Assembly: GCF_003172875.1 (NCBI RefSeq)
Contig: NZ_QGKM01000052.1
Location: 43,991 to 107,990 of the forward strand
Direction of reading: 5' to 3'
DNA length: 64,000 nucleotides
Origin: Leucothrix pacifica
GTDB lineage: Bacteria; Pseudomonadota; Gammaproteobacteria; Thiotrichales; Thiotrichaceae
Part shown: positions 1-9,040 of the stretch, in pieces
Layout of the letters: every line of letters begins with the position of its first letter
Position numbering within the stretch: the stretch's first letter is position 1
Notes under the pieces: generated by a model
Databases searched by the model: none
The model's input: the letters and a program-made list of their open reading frames with translations, nothing else
What the model was told of the DNA's origin: nothing
Made by a program: the position numbers and the translations under genes

Positions 1-1598
1 GCAATTGCCACCTCGTTATTAATAGCAACCACATTGATGGCAGTAGCTGTACTTGCTGTCTCTTGCGTATTAGCCGCTTTTTTCTGAGCTGCCAAAAAAT
101 CTTGCTCACCCGCATTGACTGCTTTATTGACGAGCGCGGCCAGCCCCGCAAGGTCTTGTACACTGGGTTTAACAGGAGACTCAGGGGGAGTTGTTGAATT
201 GGATGCTACCTCAGCATCGAGAGCAGCATCTTCTCCAGACTGTGTCAGTTGCTGATGGGCTAATAGCGCCTCTTTTTGAATCAAGCTCTTCAGCTCGTTA
301 CTGTCGGCGGGATCAACTTTTGTGGCCGACGCACTCTGCTCGACATCCGCTTTAGCAGTCGTGGAATTATCAGACTCACCTGAGGCTGTAGCCGCAGACG
401 ACGTTGTAGCCACATCATCAACCGCCTTAACATTGGAAGCAGGAGTTGTTTCGATTACTGTCACTGGAACTGCCGCGATGTCTGCAGCAGAAGATGCTGC
501 ACTATCACGACTACTGGTCGAAGTAATCTGGTCAGCATTGTTTTGACTAATTACGGTATACGCCACTGCTGCAGATGCCAGAAGTAAACCACCTAACAGC
601 ATCAATCCTTTCTTGCTTCTGGCTCCCGTGTTCTCTTTTCGAATAGAGGTGATGATTGGCTCAGCAGGTACCTCTTCCGTTTGCTCAGCCGTCTGTTTGA
701 GAGCAGGTTTTAGAGCCACAACTTTAGACGATGACGCCGTTATCGCTGGCACAACCACTGACTGAAGCTCCTGAAGTTGTGAAATAAATTCACGACATGA
801 ATTGAATCGTTTACTCGGGTTACGAGATAACGCTTTAGCCAGTACGTCAGAGACTTCAGGAAGATCCGGACGGTGCTCTGTCAGAGGGTCAGCAATCAGT
901 GTTGCAACATGCATACGGTAGTCATCACCACTGTTCATGTTAGTGAATGGCTGAACTCCGGATAATGATTCATAAACCAATGTAGCCAGCAAATATTGAT
1001 CGTAATTTGGTGTGTAGAAGCTTTTTAAATATTCCGGCGCCAGATGGCCTGCTACATCAAGCGTGCTGATCGCATTCTTAAACTTGCCCATTCTTTGCAA
1101 GGAAAATTCGGTAATGAAGTCGCCCAATAGCACCTGTTGAGTACTAACATACACACTGTCAGGACGAACGTTACTATGAATGTAATCTGCATCGTGCAGC
1201 TCATCCAGCGACACAGCCAATGGGGCTGCCCAATCTAAGACAGACTCAACAGAAACCGTTTGTTTATCACTGATCTGCTTTTGAAAAAGCGTCTTAAGTG
1301 AGTCATGAGTGATGTTGGGCAGCACTGCAAAAGGCTGTGACTCATACAAGCCATTATCCAACACCTTAACAACGCCACTGATACGGGCCGCCGCCAGATT
1401 ATCGCAGGCATCTTTGAAGGCACTGGCAAATCCGGGCAGGATCAGCAATTCAATTCGGGGAAAAGACAATACAACCAATCGGTTACTCTGGTTAGCATCT
1501 TCCGCAAGGTAACAACAATTAAGGGTATTATCTGAGATTCTTTTTTGTATTTGATAGCGTCGTTCGATAACTGCGCCTGGTGTTATTGCTTTCTGCAT
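1..1598 (-). CDS. Degenerate Ser/Thr protein kinase-like membrane protein (probable pseudokinase), partial
   Basis: The frame is open from an ATG at 1598-1596 to the left edge, giving at least 532 codons; the C-terminus lies outside the window. The first 280 or so residues have a protein-kinase fold pattern: an HRD-like loop reading HSNVRPDSV (about residues 141-149), a DF motif at 160-161, an APE motif near 182 and a C-lobe ending in a SKRF motif. Key catalytic features are missing: no glycine-rich loop (RISDNTLNC instead), no VAIK lysine (VVLSF), catalytic Asp replaced by Asn143, loop Lys by Arg145, and DFG read as DFI. One membrane segment (about 331-350) is followed by a long Ala/Ser/Thr-rich, probably periplasmic region. 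I infer a pseudokinase with a sensory or scaffold role. It is divergent from the DUF1800-DUF1501 pair. Fold assignment is fairly sure, function unknown. Confidence 0.75.
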   Translation of the reverse strand, partial: MQKAITPGAVIERRYQIQKRISDNTLNCCYLAEDANQSNRLVVLSFPRIELLILPGFASAFKDACDNLAAARISGVVKVLDNGLYESQPFAVLPNITHDSLKTLFQKQISDKQTVSVESVLDWAAPLAVSLDELHDADYIHSNVRPDSVYVSTQQVLLGDFITEFSLQRMGKFKNAISTLDVAGHLAPEYLKSFYTPNYDQYLLATLVYESLSGVQPFTNMNSGDDYRMHVATLIADPLTEHRPDLPEVSDVLAKALSRNPSKRFNSCREFISQLQELQSVVVPAITASSSKVVALKPALKQTAEQTEEVPAEPIITSIRKENTGARSKKGLMLLGGLLLASAAVAYTVISQNNADQITSTSSRDSAASSAADIAAVPVTVIETTPASNVKAVDDVATTSSAATASGESDNSTTAKADVEQSASATKVDPADSNELKSLIQKEALLAHQQLTQSGEDAALDAEVASNSTTPPESPVKPSVQDLAGLAALVNKAVNAGEQDFLAAQKKAANTQETASTATAINVVAINNEVAI

Positions 1599-1960
1599 GC
1601 TCCGTCCTTGATATGCATTAAAACGAGGTCGAGATTAACATATATTAATTAAAGATCTCTAAACGGTAACCCAAAAAACCATTAATTATTGTTAGTATCT
1701 CCCGAGCTTTGAGAGAGCTGCCTGGTAAATATTATTACTAATGACATCGATTTGTTTTATTTAGGGATGAAACAATGCTGTTTGAGTTGTAAGTGGTCAT
1801 TGATATCAGGTCCCGAGCATAACCTATAAATTAACTTGATTAGCTTTTACCAAGAGAGTAATTAGTATGTACAAAATAATTTGTCTATATTCTCGGTGAA
1901 CTAATCCAAACTGTTATTGTCATACCCTGCAATAACAAAAATAATGCGAGTACATCTTCA
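1599..1960. other. Intergenic region between divergent genes
   Basis: This 362-bp AT-rich stretch separates the kinase-like gene from the DUF1800 gene and must hold promoters for both. A possible promoter toward DUF1800 is TTGATT (from about 1837) followed 17 bp later by TAATTA, which would leave a leader of about 90 nt. No gene-sized frame with a ribosome site, no terminator hairpin and no sigma-54 type site were seen. Confidence 0.4.
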
Positions 1961-3256
1961 ATGGGGAAACTAGGACTTTTCAAAGCCCGTCATCTGGTAT
2001 CCAGAACCAGTATAGGGGCCGAGTGGGAGACTATTCAGCGCTATAAAAATTTAAACATGCGCGATGCGATAATCCACACACTAAATGCCGTCAACTATGA
2101 AACACCAAGGATGCCTCAAACATCCGCTTGGAGTAAAACGTTGGGCAATCGTAATTCCATGGCGCGACAACGTAACATGCAGCGCATGGCTAAGACTGAA
2201 GGCAAGGCAATTCAGAACTGGTGGGCAAATCATATGCTGACCACCAAATCTCCGTTTCTGGAACGCATGACTTTGTTTTGGCATAACCACTTCCCGTCAA
2301 ATATTGATGGCACCAAGCAGCCGAGTGCGCTTCTGGAGCAAAACCAGACTCTGCGCCGTCATGCACTGGGTAACTATGGCAACCTGTTATTTGCTATCTC
2401 TAAAGACCCTGCAATGCTGCTTTACCTTGACGGCTACAAAAACGTCAAAGAAGACCCTAACGAAAACTTTGCCCGTGAACTATTGGAACTGTTCACTTTA
2501 GGCGGCACGCACTACTACTCAGAGCGCGACATCAAAGAAGCTGCCAGAGCCTTCACCGGCTGGAGCATTGATGATCGCACGGGTAAATACCGCTTCCGCC
2601 CGGAGCTACATGACAGAGGAATCAAAACCTTCATGGGTAAGCGCGGTAATTTCACGGGTGAAGATATTCTTAAGATTTTGCTAAAGCATCCACGAACGGC
2701 TGAAACAATTGCAGAAAAGATGTGGTCTGAGTTTATTAACACCTCCCGACCAAATCCTGGCTATACCCGTCAGTGGGCGCAGATATTCCGTAATTCTAAT
2801 TACGATATCAAAACGCTACTAATGGCGGTACTTGGTAGTGATGCTTTCTGGCATCCATCTAATATGGGTGGTCTGATTAAGTCTCCTGTCGAGCTCACTA
2901 TCGGTACGATGCGAGCACTACCATATCGCTTACGCACCAATAATTTATCGCACAATCTCTCCCTCATGGGGCAGTCGCTATTTGCTCACCCTAGTGTTAA
3001 AGGCTGGGATGGTGGTGAAAGCTGGATTAGCACGCAATCATTAATGCGTCGTAGCGGTATTTTAACCAATCTAACACGCGGCAATTTGCGCAAAACGAAT
3101 GATGCGAGAATGATGCAGCACATGCCAAATTGTAGCGATGAAGAATTAATTACCTGGCTGTTACCGGTAACTCCACTCAATCCATTACCGACTGAGCCAG
3201 GGCGACAACGCCTGGTTCGTGCACTGGTTTTGGACCCTGCTTACCAAGTTAGTTAA
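1961..3256 (+). CDS. DUF1800 family protein
   Basis: A 431-residue member of the DUF1800 family, whose biochemical function is not established. Family hallmarks are visible: an N-terminal ARHLVSRTSIG segment, the MTLFWHNHF motif at residues 103-111, the NENFARELLELF block beginning at residue 167, and a KEAARAFTGW motif shortly after. There is no clear signal peptide with this start. The ATG at 1961 is the first in frame and has only a weak ribosome site. The gene lies 17 bp upstream of a DUF1501 gene, the usual partner of this family, so the two are almost certainly one transcript and probably one functional unit. Confidence 0.85.
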   Translation: MGKLGLFKARHLVSRTSIGAEWETIQRYKNLNMRDAIIHTLNAVNYETPRMPQTSAWSKTLGNRNSMARQRNMQRMAKTEGKAIQNWWANHMLTTKSPFLERMTLFWHNHFPSNIDGTKQPSALLEQNQTLRRHALGNYGNLLFAISKDPAMLLYLDGYKNVKEDPNENFARELLELFTLGGTHYYSERDIKEAARAFTGWSIDDRTGKYRFRPELHDRGIKTFMGKRGNFTGEDILKILLKHPRTAETIAEKMWSEFINTSRPNPGYTRQWAQIFRNSNYDIKTLLMAVLGSDAFWHPSNMGGLIKSPVELTIGTMRALPYRLRTNNLSHNLSLMGQSLFAHPSVKGWDGGESWISTQSLMRRSGILTNLTRGNLRKTNDARMMQHMPNCSDEELITWLLPVTPLNPLPTEPGRQRLVRALVLDPAYQVS

Positions 3257-3273
3257 TAGTCGAGGAAATTATT

Positions 3274-4434
3274 ATGGATCGTCGTGATTTTTTAAAGTAT
3301 TCAGGTTTAATTTCAGCGGCTGGTTTCGTTCCGGAGATGGCCTTCTCTGCAACTGGCAGAAGCCCTGAAAAAATTGTCGTTTTAGTAGAGCTAAAAGGTG
3401 GAAATGATGGTTTCAACACACTCGTTCCTTATATGGACGATGCGTATAAGAAACTTCGCCCGACTCTCAAGATAGACGAAAGAAAAGTCCTAAAACTAGG
3501 ACAAGGCGATATGGGTATGCACCCTCGCCTGCAACAATTAATGAAAATTTGGGAACAAGGTGACATGGCCTGGGTTCAGGGCATTGGATACCCTCGTGGC
3601 GTGCTGTCACATTTCCGTTCCATGGACATTTGGGACTCCGGTTCTAACGCCAACCAATTTTTAGACGATGGCTGGTTAACGCATGTATTGCCACGTGTTA
3701 AGCAAGGGCTTCACGGTATCAGTGTTAGCAACGACGGCGGTAGCCTCGGACCTTTGCACAGCGCACGACTCAACAGCGTTAGCATGCAAAGCCCTCACAT
3801 GTTCGTTAAGCAGTCAAAATCAATCAAGAATATCACCCCCGTGAATTCCACACCGGCCCTTGCGCATCTGACACAGACACAAAACCAGCTTTATGAAGTT
3901 GGTCTGCAGCTTCGTGAAAAAATGACACGAAGCCTGCGCAATCAAAAGAGAAGCAGAAGCAAGGGCGTGCTGGGTCATAGTCTTGAGTCAGTTGCGCAAA
4001 TGATTATTGCCGGTATCGACTCCCCTGTTTACAAAGTAACTCAGGGTGGATTTGATATGCACTCCGGTCAGGTTGGCCGACACAACAACGTGCTATATCA
4101 GGTTGATCATGCCCTATCACGCTTTGCAAATACCATGAAACAAAATGGTCTTTGGGACAAAGTCGTGGTTGTGACTTACTCTGAATTTGGTCGACGCGCT
4201 GCTGAAAATCGCGGTGGCGGTACTGACCATGGTACGGCGTCAGCACAATTTGTAATGGGTGGTGGAATCCGCGGTGGTCTATATGGTCGACACCCCAATA
4301 TGAACCAGCTTGATGCGAATGGTAATGTGGCACATACCACAGACTTCCGTCAGGTATATGCAACCTTGGCTCAGCGGATCTGGCGTCAAAACCAGCATCC
4401 CTGGCAAGGTCACCAAACCATACCGTTTATTTAA
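3274..4434 (+). CDS. DUF1501 family protein with Tat signal
   Basis: A 386-residue DUF1501 protein. DUF1501 is distantly related to the sulfatase/alkaline phosphatase superfamily, but no substrate is known. The N-terminus carries a twin-arginine signal (RRDFLK at residues 3-8, then a hydrophobic stretch), so it is probably exported folded through the Tat pathway, which would fit a metal-bound protein. Conserved blocks include GGNDGFNTLVPY (about residues 42-53), SEFGRR around Glu304 and a GTDHGTAS motif with Asp318-His319, likely metal or active-site residues by analogy. It is cotranscribed with the DUF1800 gene and followed by a strong terminator. Confidence 0.88.
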   Translation: MDRRDFLKYSGLISAAGFVPEMAFSATGRSPEKIVVLVELKGGNDGFNTLVPYMDDAYKKLRPTLKIDERKVLKLGQGDMGMHPRLQQLMKIWEQGDMAWVQGIGYPRGVLSHFRSMDIWDSGSNANQFLDDGWLTHVLPRVKQGLHGISVSNDGGSLGPLHSARLNSVSMQSPHMFVKQSKSIKNITPVNSTPALAHLTQTQNQLYEVGLQLREKMTRSLRNQKRSRSKGVLGHSLESVAQMIIAGIDSPVYKVTQGGFDMHSGQVGRHNNVLYQVDHALSRFANTMKQNGLWDKVVVVTYSEFGRRAAENRGGGTDHGTASAQFVMGGGIRGGLYGRHPNMNQLDANGNVAHTTDFRQVYATLAQRIWRQNQHPWQGHQTIPFI

Positions 4435-4449
4435 ACCCTACGTTTAAGA

Positions 4450-4476
4450 GTGCTGTCTTCGGACGGCACTTTTTTT
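4450..4476 (+). terminator. Rho-independent terminator after the DUF1800-DUF1501 pair
   Basis: An 8-bp stem (4450-4457 with 4462-4469, one G-U pair) closes a TTCG tetraloop and is followed by seven T residues. The C(UUCG)G loop is exceptionally stable. It lies 15 bp after the DUF1501 stop codon. Confidence 0.9.
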
Positions 4477-4500
4477 GGGTAAAAGAAATAGCAGTTAGGC

Positions 4501-4506
4501 TATAAT
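4501..4506 (+). promoter_or_regulatory. Probable -10 element of dapC
   Basis: A perfect TATAAT lies 26 bp before the dapC start codon and just after the upstream terminator. No good -35 hexamer is present at 16-18 bp, so the promoter is only tentatively assigned. Confidence 0.4.
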
Positions 4507-4532
4507 CACACTTTTGCTATTTCCCTCAGACC

Positions 4533-5729
4533 ATGAATTCAGACCTGCAACGGCTACAGCCTTATCCTTTCGAAAAACTCGCAATTCTTAAACAAGGTGT
4601 TCAGCCGAATCCTGAATTGTCACCACTATCACTATCAATTGGTGAGCCCAAACACCCAACACCGGCCATTATTCTCGACAGCCTGAAAGACAGTATTTCA
4701 CAGATTGCACAATACCCCGGCACTAAGGGCATACCAGCACTGCGGGAAGCTATCGCTGATTGGCTAATCAAACGTTTTAATCTTCCTGAAAAAGGTGTTA
4801 ATCCAGACACTCAAATACTACCGGTCAATGGTACTCGTGAAGCACTATTTGCAATTACTCAATGTCTGATTGAACGCAAACCTAATGCTAAAGTGTTGAT
4901 GCCAAATCCGTTTTATCAGATTTATGAAGGGGCGACGTTGTTGGCAGGTGCTACACCCGTATATTTGCCATCTCTGGAAGAGAATAATTTCCTTCCCGAC
5001 TTAGACGCGGTTGACGAAAAAACATGGCAGGATTGTCAGTTATTCTTCTTATGCACACCGGACAACCCAACAGGTGCTGTCACACCTATTAGCGAAATCA
5101 AAAAACTACTAGCACTCGCTGAAAAATATGACTTTGTTATTGCATCCGACGAGTGCTATTCAGAAATCTACTTAGATGAATCAAGCCCACCACCGGGATT
5201 ACTTCAGGTGGCTGCGAGTGTCGGTAATACAGATTATAACCGCTGCTTAGTATTCCATAGCTTATCTAAACGCTCCAATGCACCGGGCCTACGCTCTGGT
5301 TTTGTTGCTGGTGATGCAGAGATTTTGAAATCCTTTTTGCTGTATCGCACTTATCACGGCTGCGCAATGCCGCCTCATACCCAGACCACTAGTATCGTGG
5401 CATGGGGTGATGAAACACACGTACAGGAAAACCGCCGGCTTTATCGCGAAAAATTCAAAGCCGTGCTGGAGATATTGTCGCCAGTCATGGAAATTCCTCA
5501 ACCTCAGGCCAGCTTCTATCTTTGGGCTAAAACGCCGATTGATGATGTCAGCTTTACCCGTGATATTTTCGAACGAGAGAACCTGAATGTGGTTCCGGGC
5601 AGCTACTTATCCAGAGAAGTAGATGGACTTAACCCTGGTGCGGACAGAATTCGCTTAGCCTTAGTGGCTGAGCCTGCTCAATGTATTGAAGCTGCTCAGA
5701 GAATCAAACATTTCATAGAATCACTCTGA
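4533..5729 (+). CDS. dapC: Succinyldiaminopimelate aminotransferase
   Basis: A 398-residue PLP-dependent class I/II aminotransferase. In the succinylase branch of lysine and meso-diaminopimelate synthesis, DapC transfers an amino group from glutamate to N-succinyl-2-amino-6-ketopimelate. The sequence shows the NPTG motif at residues 178-181, the PLP lysine at Lys246 within HSLSKRSNAPG, and the C-terminal Arg-containing region. The N-terminal LQPYPFEKL segment and overall length fit the DapC subfamily of Neisseria and Bordetella type rather than ArgD. It appears to be monocistronic. Other aminotransferase specificities cannot be fully excluded from sequence alone. Confidence 0.85.
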   Translation: MNSDLQRLQPYPFEKLAILKQGVQPNPELSPLSLSIGEPKHPTPAIILDSLKDSISQIAQYPGTKGIPALREAIADWLIKRFNLPEKGVNPDTQILPVNGTREALFAITQCLIERKPNAKVLMPNPFYQIYEGATLLAGATPVYLPSLEENNFLPDLDAVDEKTWQDCQLFFLCTPDNPTGAVTPISEIKKLLALAEKYDFVIASDECYSEIYLDESSPPPGLLQVAASVGNTDYNRCLVFHSLSKRSNAPGLRSGFVAGDAEILKSFLLYRTYHGCAMPPHTQTTSIVAWGDETHVQENRRLYREKFKAVLEILSPVMEIPQPQASFYLWAKTPIDDVSFTRDIFERENLNVVPGSYLSREVDGLNPGADRIRLALVAEPAQCIEAAQRIKHFIESL

Positions 5730-5799
5730 GCTTGAGGGCACTGATTAAGCTGGCGGCAAACACCGCCAAACCTTGATCTAGTCAATTCAATAGCACACA

Positions 5800-5832
5800 A
5801 AACCGCGGTAGGTATTGTAACTACCGCGGTTT
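5800..5832. terminator. Bidirectional terminator-like hairpin between dapC and tex
   Basis: A perfect 12-bp inverted repeat (5800-5811 and 5821-5832, core ACCGCGGT) with a 9-nt loop sits between the convergent dapC and tex genes. T-rich tails are short on both strands, TTTCTTATTT on the plus strand and TTTTGTGT on the minus strand, so it could serve both transcripts. Confidence 0.7.
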
Positions 5833-5861
5833 CTTATTTGGGCGAACTCATTATCGAAGTG

Positions 5862-8228
5862 TTACTTACCTTTCTTTGCGTTAGCAAATGCCTCAGCAAA
5901 CGCATTGTTTACCGGCGCATTATTGCTACCTGAACCCTGTGAACTCTGACCGCTACCTTGTCTTTTAGGCTTATTCGAATGAGTGCGAGAAGATTTATTC
6001 TGGTTCGGTTTATTCTGACCGGACTTCTTAGAGGTCATAGCTTCTGATTCCAATGGATCATCAAGGCGTAAACTCAGCGCAATCCGCTTACGCTCCAAAT
6101 CAACTTCCATCACCTTCACTTTCACAATTTCACCAGCCTTGACCACTTCATGCGGGTCTTTGATGAATTTGTCCGACATCGCTGAAATATGCACTAAGCC
6201 ATCCTGATGCACACCGATATCAACAAAAGCTCCGAAATGTGTGACATTACTGACTGTACCTTCCAGAATCATTCCCGGCTTCAGGTCCGAAACCTTTTCA
6301 ACACCTTCTTTAAACACAGCGGCTTTAAACTCAGGACGAGGATCACGACCAGGCTTATCCAGTTCAGAAATAATGTCGGTTACAGTTGGTAAACCAAACT
6401 TCTCATCGATGTATTTCTCAGCTTGCAGTTTCGACAAGTTCTGCTTATTACCCAGCAACTGCTTAATATCACACTGAGTATCTGCCAGCATACGCTGAAC
6501 CACTGAATAAGACTCCGGATGTACTGCTGAGGCATCCAGTGGGTTATCCGAATTGCGAATGCGTATGAAACCAGCAGCTTGTTCAAATGCTTTCTCACCC
6601 AAACGCGGGACTTTTTTCAATTGCTTGCGATTGGTAAACGCACCGTTTTCATCACGATACGCCACAATGTTATGCGCAATGGTTTTATTCAAACCTGCCA
6701 CATGACTCAATACCGCAGCAGACGCTGTATTTGCCTCTACACCTACTGAATTCACACAATCCTCAACGACAGAGTCCAGATTCTTCGCTAGTTGTGTTTG
6801 ATTCACATCGTGCTGATACTGACCAACACCAATCGACTTAGGGTCAATCTTAACAAGCTCCGCCAGTGGGTCTTGTAACCGGCGCGCTATAGAAATAGCC
6901 CCCCGAATCGTCACATCCAGCTCTGGGAATTCAGCAGCGGCAATTTCTGAAGCAGAATATACCGATGCACCTGCCTCACTCACCATGATTTTCTGTAAGC
7001 CAAGATCAGGGTGTTTTTTGATCAACTCAGCACAGAGACGATCAGTCTCACGCGATGCCGTACCATTACCAATTGCCAATAAATTAACATTATGTTTAGC
7101 AGCCATCTTCGCGAGCAGAGCAATCGACTCGTCCCACTGATTGCGTGGCTGGTGAGGGAATATCGCCATTGAGTCCAGATACTTACCAGTACTATCGATG
7201 ACAGCAACTTTCACACCAGTTCTGAGACCAGGATCCAGTCCCATCGTTGCTTTCTGTCCTGCCGGTGCTGCCAGTAATAAGTCTTTTAAGTTTTGCCCAA
7301 ATACATGAATTGCCTCAACTTCTGCTGCCTGACGAATTTCTGCTAATAGCTCAGTTTCCATTTTCAGCTGTAGCTTTATCTTCCAGGTCCAGCGCACCAC
7401 TTCATTGAGCCAGTCATCTGCCTTACGGCCTTGCGACTGAATACCATTACGCTTGGCAATTTTAAATTCACAGGGATGAGTATCAGAGCCATCATCCGGC
7501 GCATCCACTTTTAGCTGCAAGAAACCTTCATTACGCCCCCGAAGCATCGCCAGAACACGATGAGAAGGCATTTTCTTCAGTTGATCTGTATTATCAAAAT
7601 AGTCACTAAACTTAGCCGCTTCCTGCTCTTTTCCGGGAACAACCGTCGACTTTAATTCACCTTGATCACCCATATACTGACGAATATCCGCCAGCAGATC
7701 TGCATCCTCAGCAAAACGCTCCATCAGAATGTATTTGGCACCATCAAGTACGCCTTTAGTGGCTTCAAACGCTTGTTTGAAATCTGCTGAGTCGTTGATG
7801 TATTTGGCTGCTTCCACTTCGGGGTCAAGGCTTGGGTCTTGTAGCAAGGCTTCAGCTAAAGGCTCTATTCCTGCTTCAATCGCGATTTGGCCTTTGGTCC
7901 TTCGCTTTTGCTTAAATGGTAAATAAAGATCTTCCAGACGTGTTTTACTGTCAGCTTCTAAAATATCCTTCTTCAAAGCAGGCGTTAGCTTGTCTTGCTC
8001 ATCGATGAGTTTAATAATTGCATCACGTCGCGATTCCAACTCACGAAGGTAGCCCAGTCGTTCCAGCAGAAGGCGCATTTGGCCATCATCAAGACCGCCT
8101 GTCACCTCTTTGCGATATCGGGAAATAAACGGTACTGTAGCCCCCTCATCTAATAATGCCACTGCTGCAGTGACTTGCTGAGTGTTGACATTGAGTTCAT
8201 TTGCGATACGTTCTGCAATAGCGATCAT
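5862..8228 (-). CDS. tex: Tex family RNA-binding transcription accessory protein
   Basis: A 788-residue cytoplasmic protein of the Tex/YhgF family, which binds RNA and affects transcription and virulence gene expression in other bacteria. Visible in order are the N-terminal helical Tex domain, a YqgF/RNase H-like domain beginning at [15 protein letters not shown], helix-hairpin-helix repeats ([15 protein letters not shown] and [15 protein letters not shown]), and an S1 RNA-binding domain near residues 650-720 ([16 protein letters not shown]). The last 60 residues are a low-complexity Lys/Asn/Ser/Gln-rich tail. It is transcribed alone, divergent from the DUF599 gene across 69 bp. Confidence 0.95.
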   Translation of the reverse strand: MIAIAERIANELNVNTQQVTAAVALLDEGATVPFISRYRKEVTGGLDDGQMRLLLERLGYLRELESRRDAIIKLIDEQDKLTPALKKDILEADSKTRLEDLYLPFKQKRRTKGQIAIEAGIEPLAEALLQDPSLDPEVEAAKYINDSADFKQAFEATKGVLDGAKYILMERFAEDADLLADIRQYMGDQGELKSTVVPGKEQEAAKFSDYFDNTDQLKKMPSHRVLAMLRGRNEGFLQLKVDAPDDGSDTHPCEFKIAKRNGIQSQGRKADDWLNEVVRWTWKIKLQLKMETELLAEIRQAAEVEAIHVFGQNLKDLLLAAPAGQKATMGLDPGLRTGVKVAVIDSTGKYLDSMAIFPHQPRNQWDESIALLAKMAAKHNVNLLAIGNGTASRETDRLCAELIKKHPDLGLQKIMVSEAGASVYSASEIAAAEFPELDVTIRGAISIARRLQDPLAELVKIDPKSIGVGQYQHDVNQTQLAKNLDSVVEDCVNSVGVEANTASAAVLSHVAGLNKTIAHNIVAYRDENGAFTNRKQLKKVPRLGEKAFEQAAGFIRIRNSDNPLDASAVHPESYSVVQRMLADTQCDIKQLLGNKQNLSKLQAEKYIDEKFGLPTVTDIISELDKPGRDPRPEFKAAVFKEGVEKVSDLKPGMILEGTVSNVTHFGAFVDIGVHQDGLVHISAMSDKFIKDPHEVVKAGEIVKVKVMEVDLERKRIALSLRLDDPLESEAMTSKKSGQNKPNQNKSSRTHSNKPKRQGSGQSSQGSGSNNAPVNNAFAEAFANAKKGK

Positions 8229-8297
8229 AAGCTTATTTTTTAATGATTTTGGAGCGGTGCATTATGATCAATTCTCGGCAGTGATTAAAGGTCTTTT

Positions 8298-8987
8298 ATG
8301 CAACTAAACAACCTCTCACTTTCACTACTCGATATCTTTGCGCTCGTGTGGTTTTTACTATGCTGGATAGGCTATAGCCACTACGTAAATAACAACCCCA
8401 GATCATTGATGTCGAAGATGCGGGAGTGGCGTGCGCGCTGGTCGCTAAGCATGTTAAGGCGTGATAATCGCATCGTGGATTCGCAAGTCATCACCGGACT
8501 TAATAATGTGGTGACATTCTTTTGTTCCACCTCAATCTTCATCACTGCCGGTTTATTTGCAGCCATGGGTGCATCAGAACAAATAGTCATGATCGTCAAT
8601 CAGCTCTCCTTCATGCAGTCTACTAACATAGCGACTGTAGAAATGAAGATAGGCTTACTGATCGTCATTTTGGTCTACTCGTTTTTTAAATTTGGCTGGG
8701 CAATCAAGCAACACTCATACAGCGCTGTTGTGATGGCAGCCGTTCCAGACGCTAAAACAGCAGACCTGCGAAAAGACGCGCAACAAGCAGAGTTAATGGG
8801 AAAACTCAGTAGCTTGGGGGCTGAGCATTTTAACGATGGAATACGTGCGTATTATTTTGCACTGGCCACGATCAGCTGGTTTATCCACCCACTGATTTAC
8901 ATCGCTATTATCACTTGGGTTGTACTGGTATTACATCGACGTGACTTTCGGTCAAAGCTTTTGAAGCACCTGACCGAGGTATCATAG
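8298..8987 (+). CDS. DUF599 family inner-membrane protein
   Basis: A 229-residue integral membrane protein that fits DUF599, a family of unknown function. Four hydrophobic segments are evident near residues 10-27, 73-93, 112-132 and 190-215. A polar loop after the first segment contains the WRARWSLSMLRR stretch, and a conserved GLNNVVTFFCST motif leads into the second. The gene stands alone, divergent from tex and convergent with the flotillin-like gene 53 bp downstream. Confidence 0.8.
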   Translation: MQLNNLSLSLLDIFALVWFLLCWIGYSHYVNNNPRSLMSKMREWRARWSLSMLRRDNRIVDSQVITGLNNVVTFFCSTSIFITAGLFAAMGASEQIVMIVNQLSFMQSTNIATVEMKIGLLIVILVYSFFKFGWAIKQHSYSAVVMAAVPDAKTADLRKDAQQAELMGKLSSLGAEHFNDGIRAYYFALATISWFIHPLIYIAIITWVVLVLHRRDFRSKLLKHLTEVS

Positions 8988-9040
8988 AACAGTATTTACT
9001 GGCAAAGACTACAAAGCCTAACCCACCTACAGGCGAGTGC

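Noticed and set aside
322..546. 74-codon plus-strand open frame rich in Ala/Ser/Val
   Set aside because: Antisense of the low-complexity periplasmic region of the kinase-like gene.
4004..4363. 119-codon minus-strand open frame
   Set aside because: Lies wholly inside the DUF1501 gene and has low-quality composition without family resemblance.
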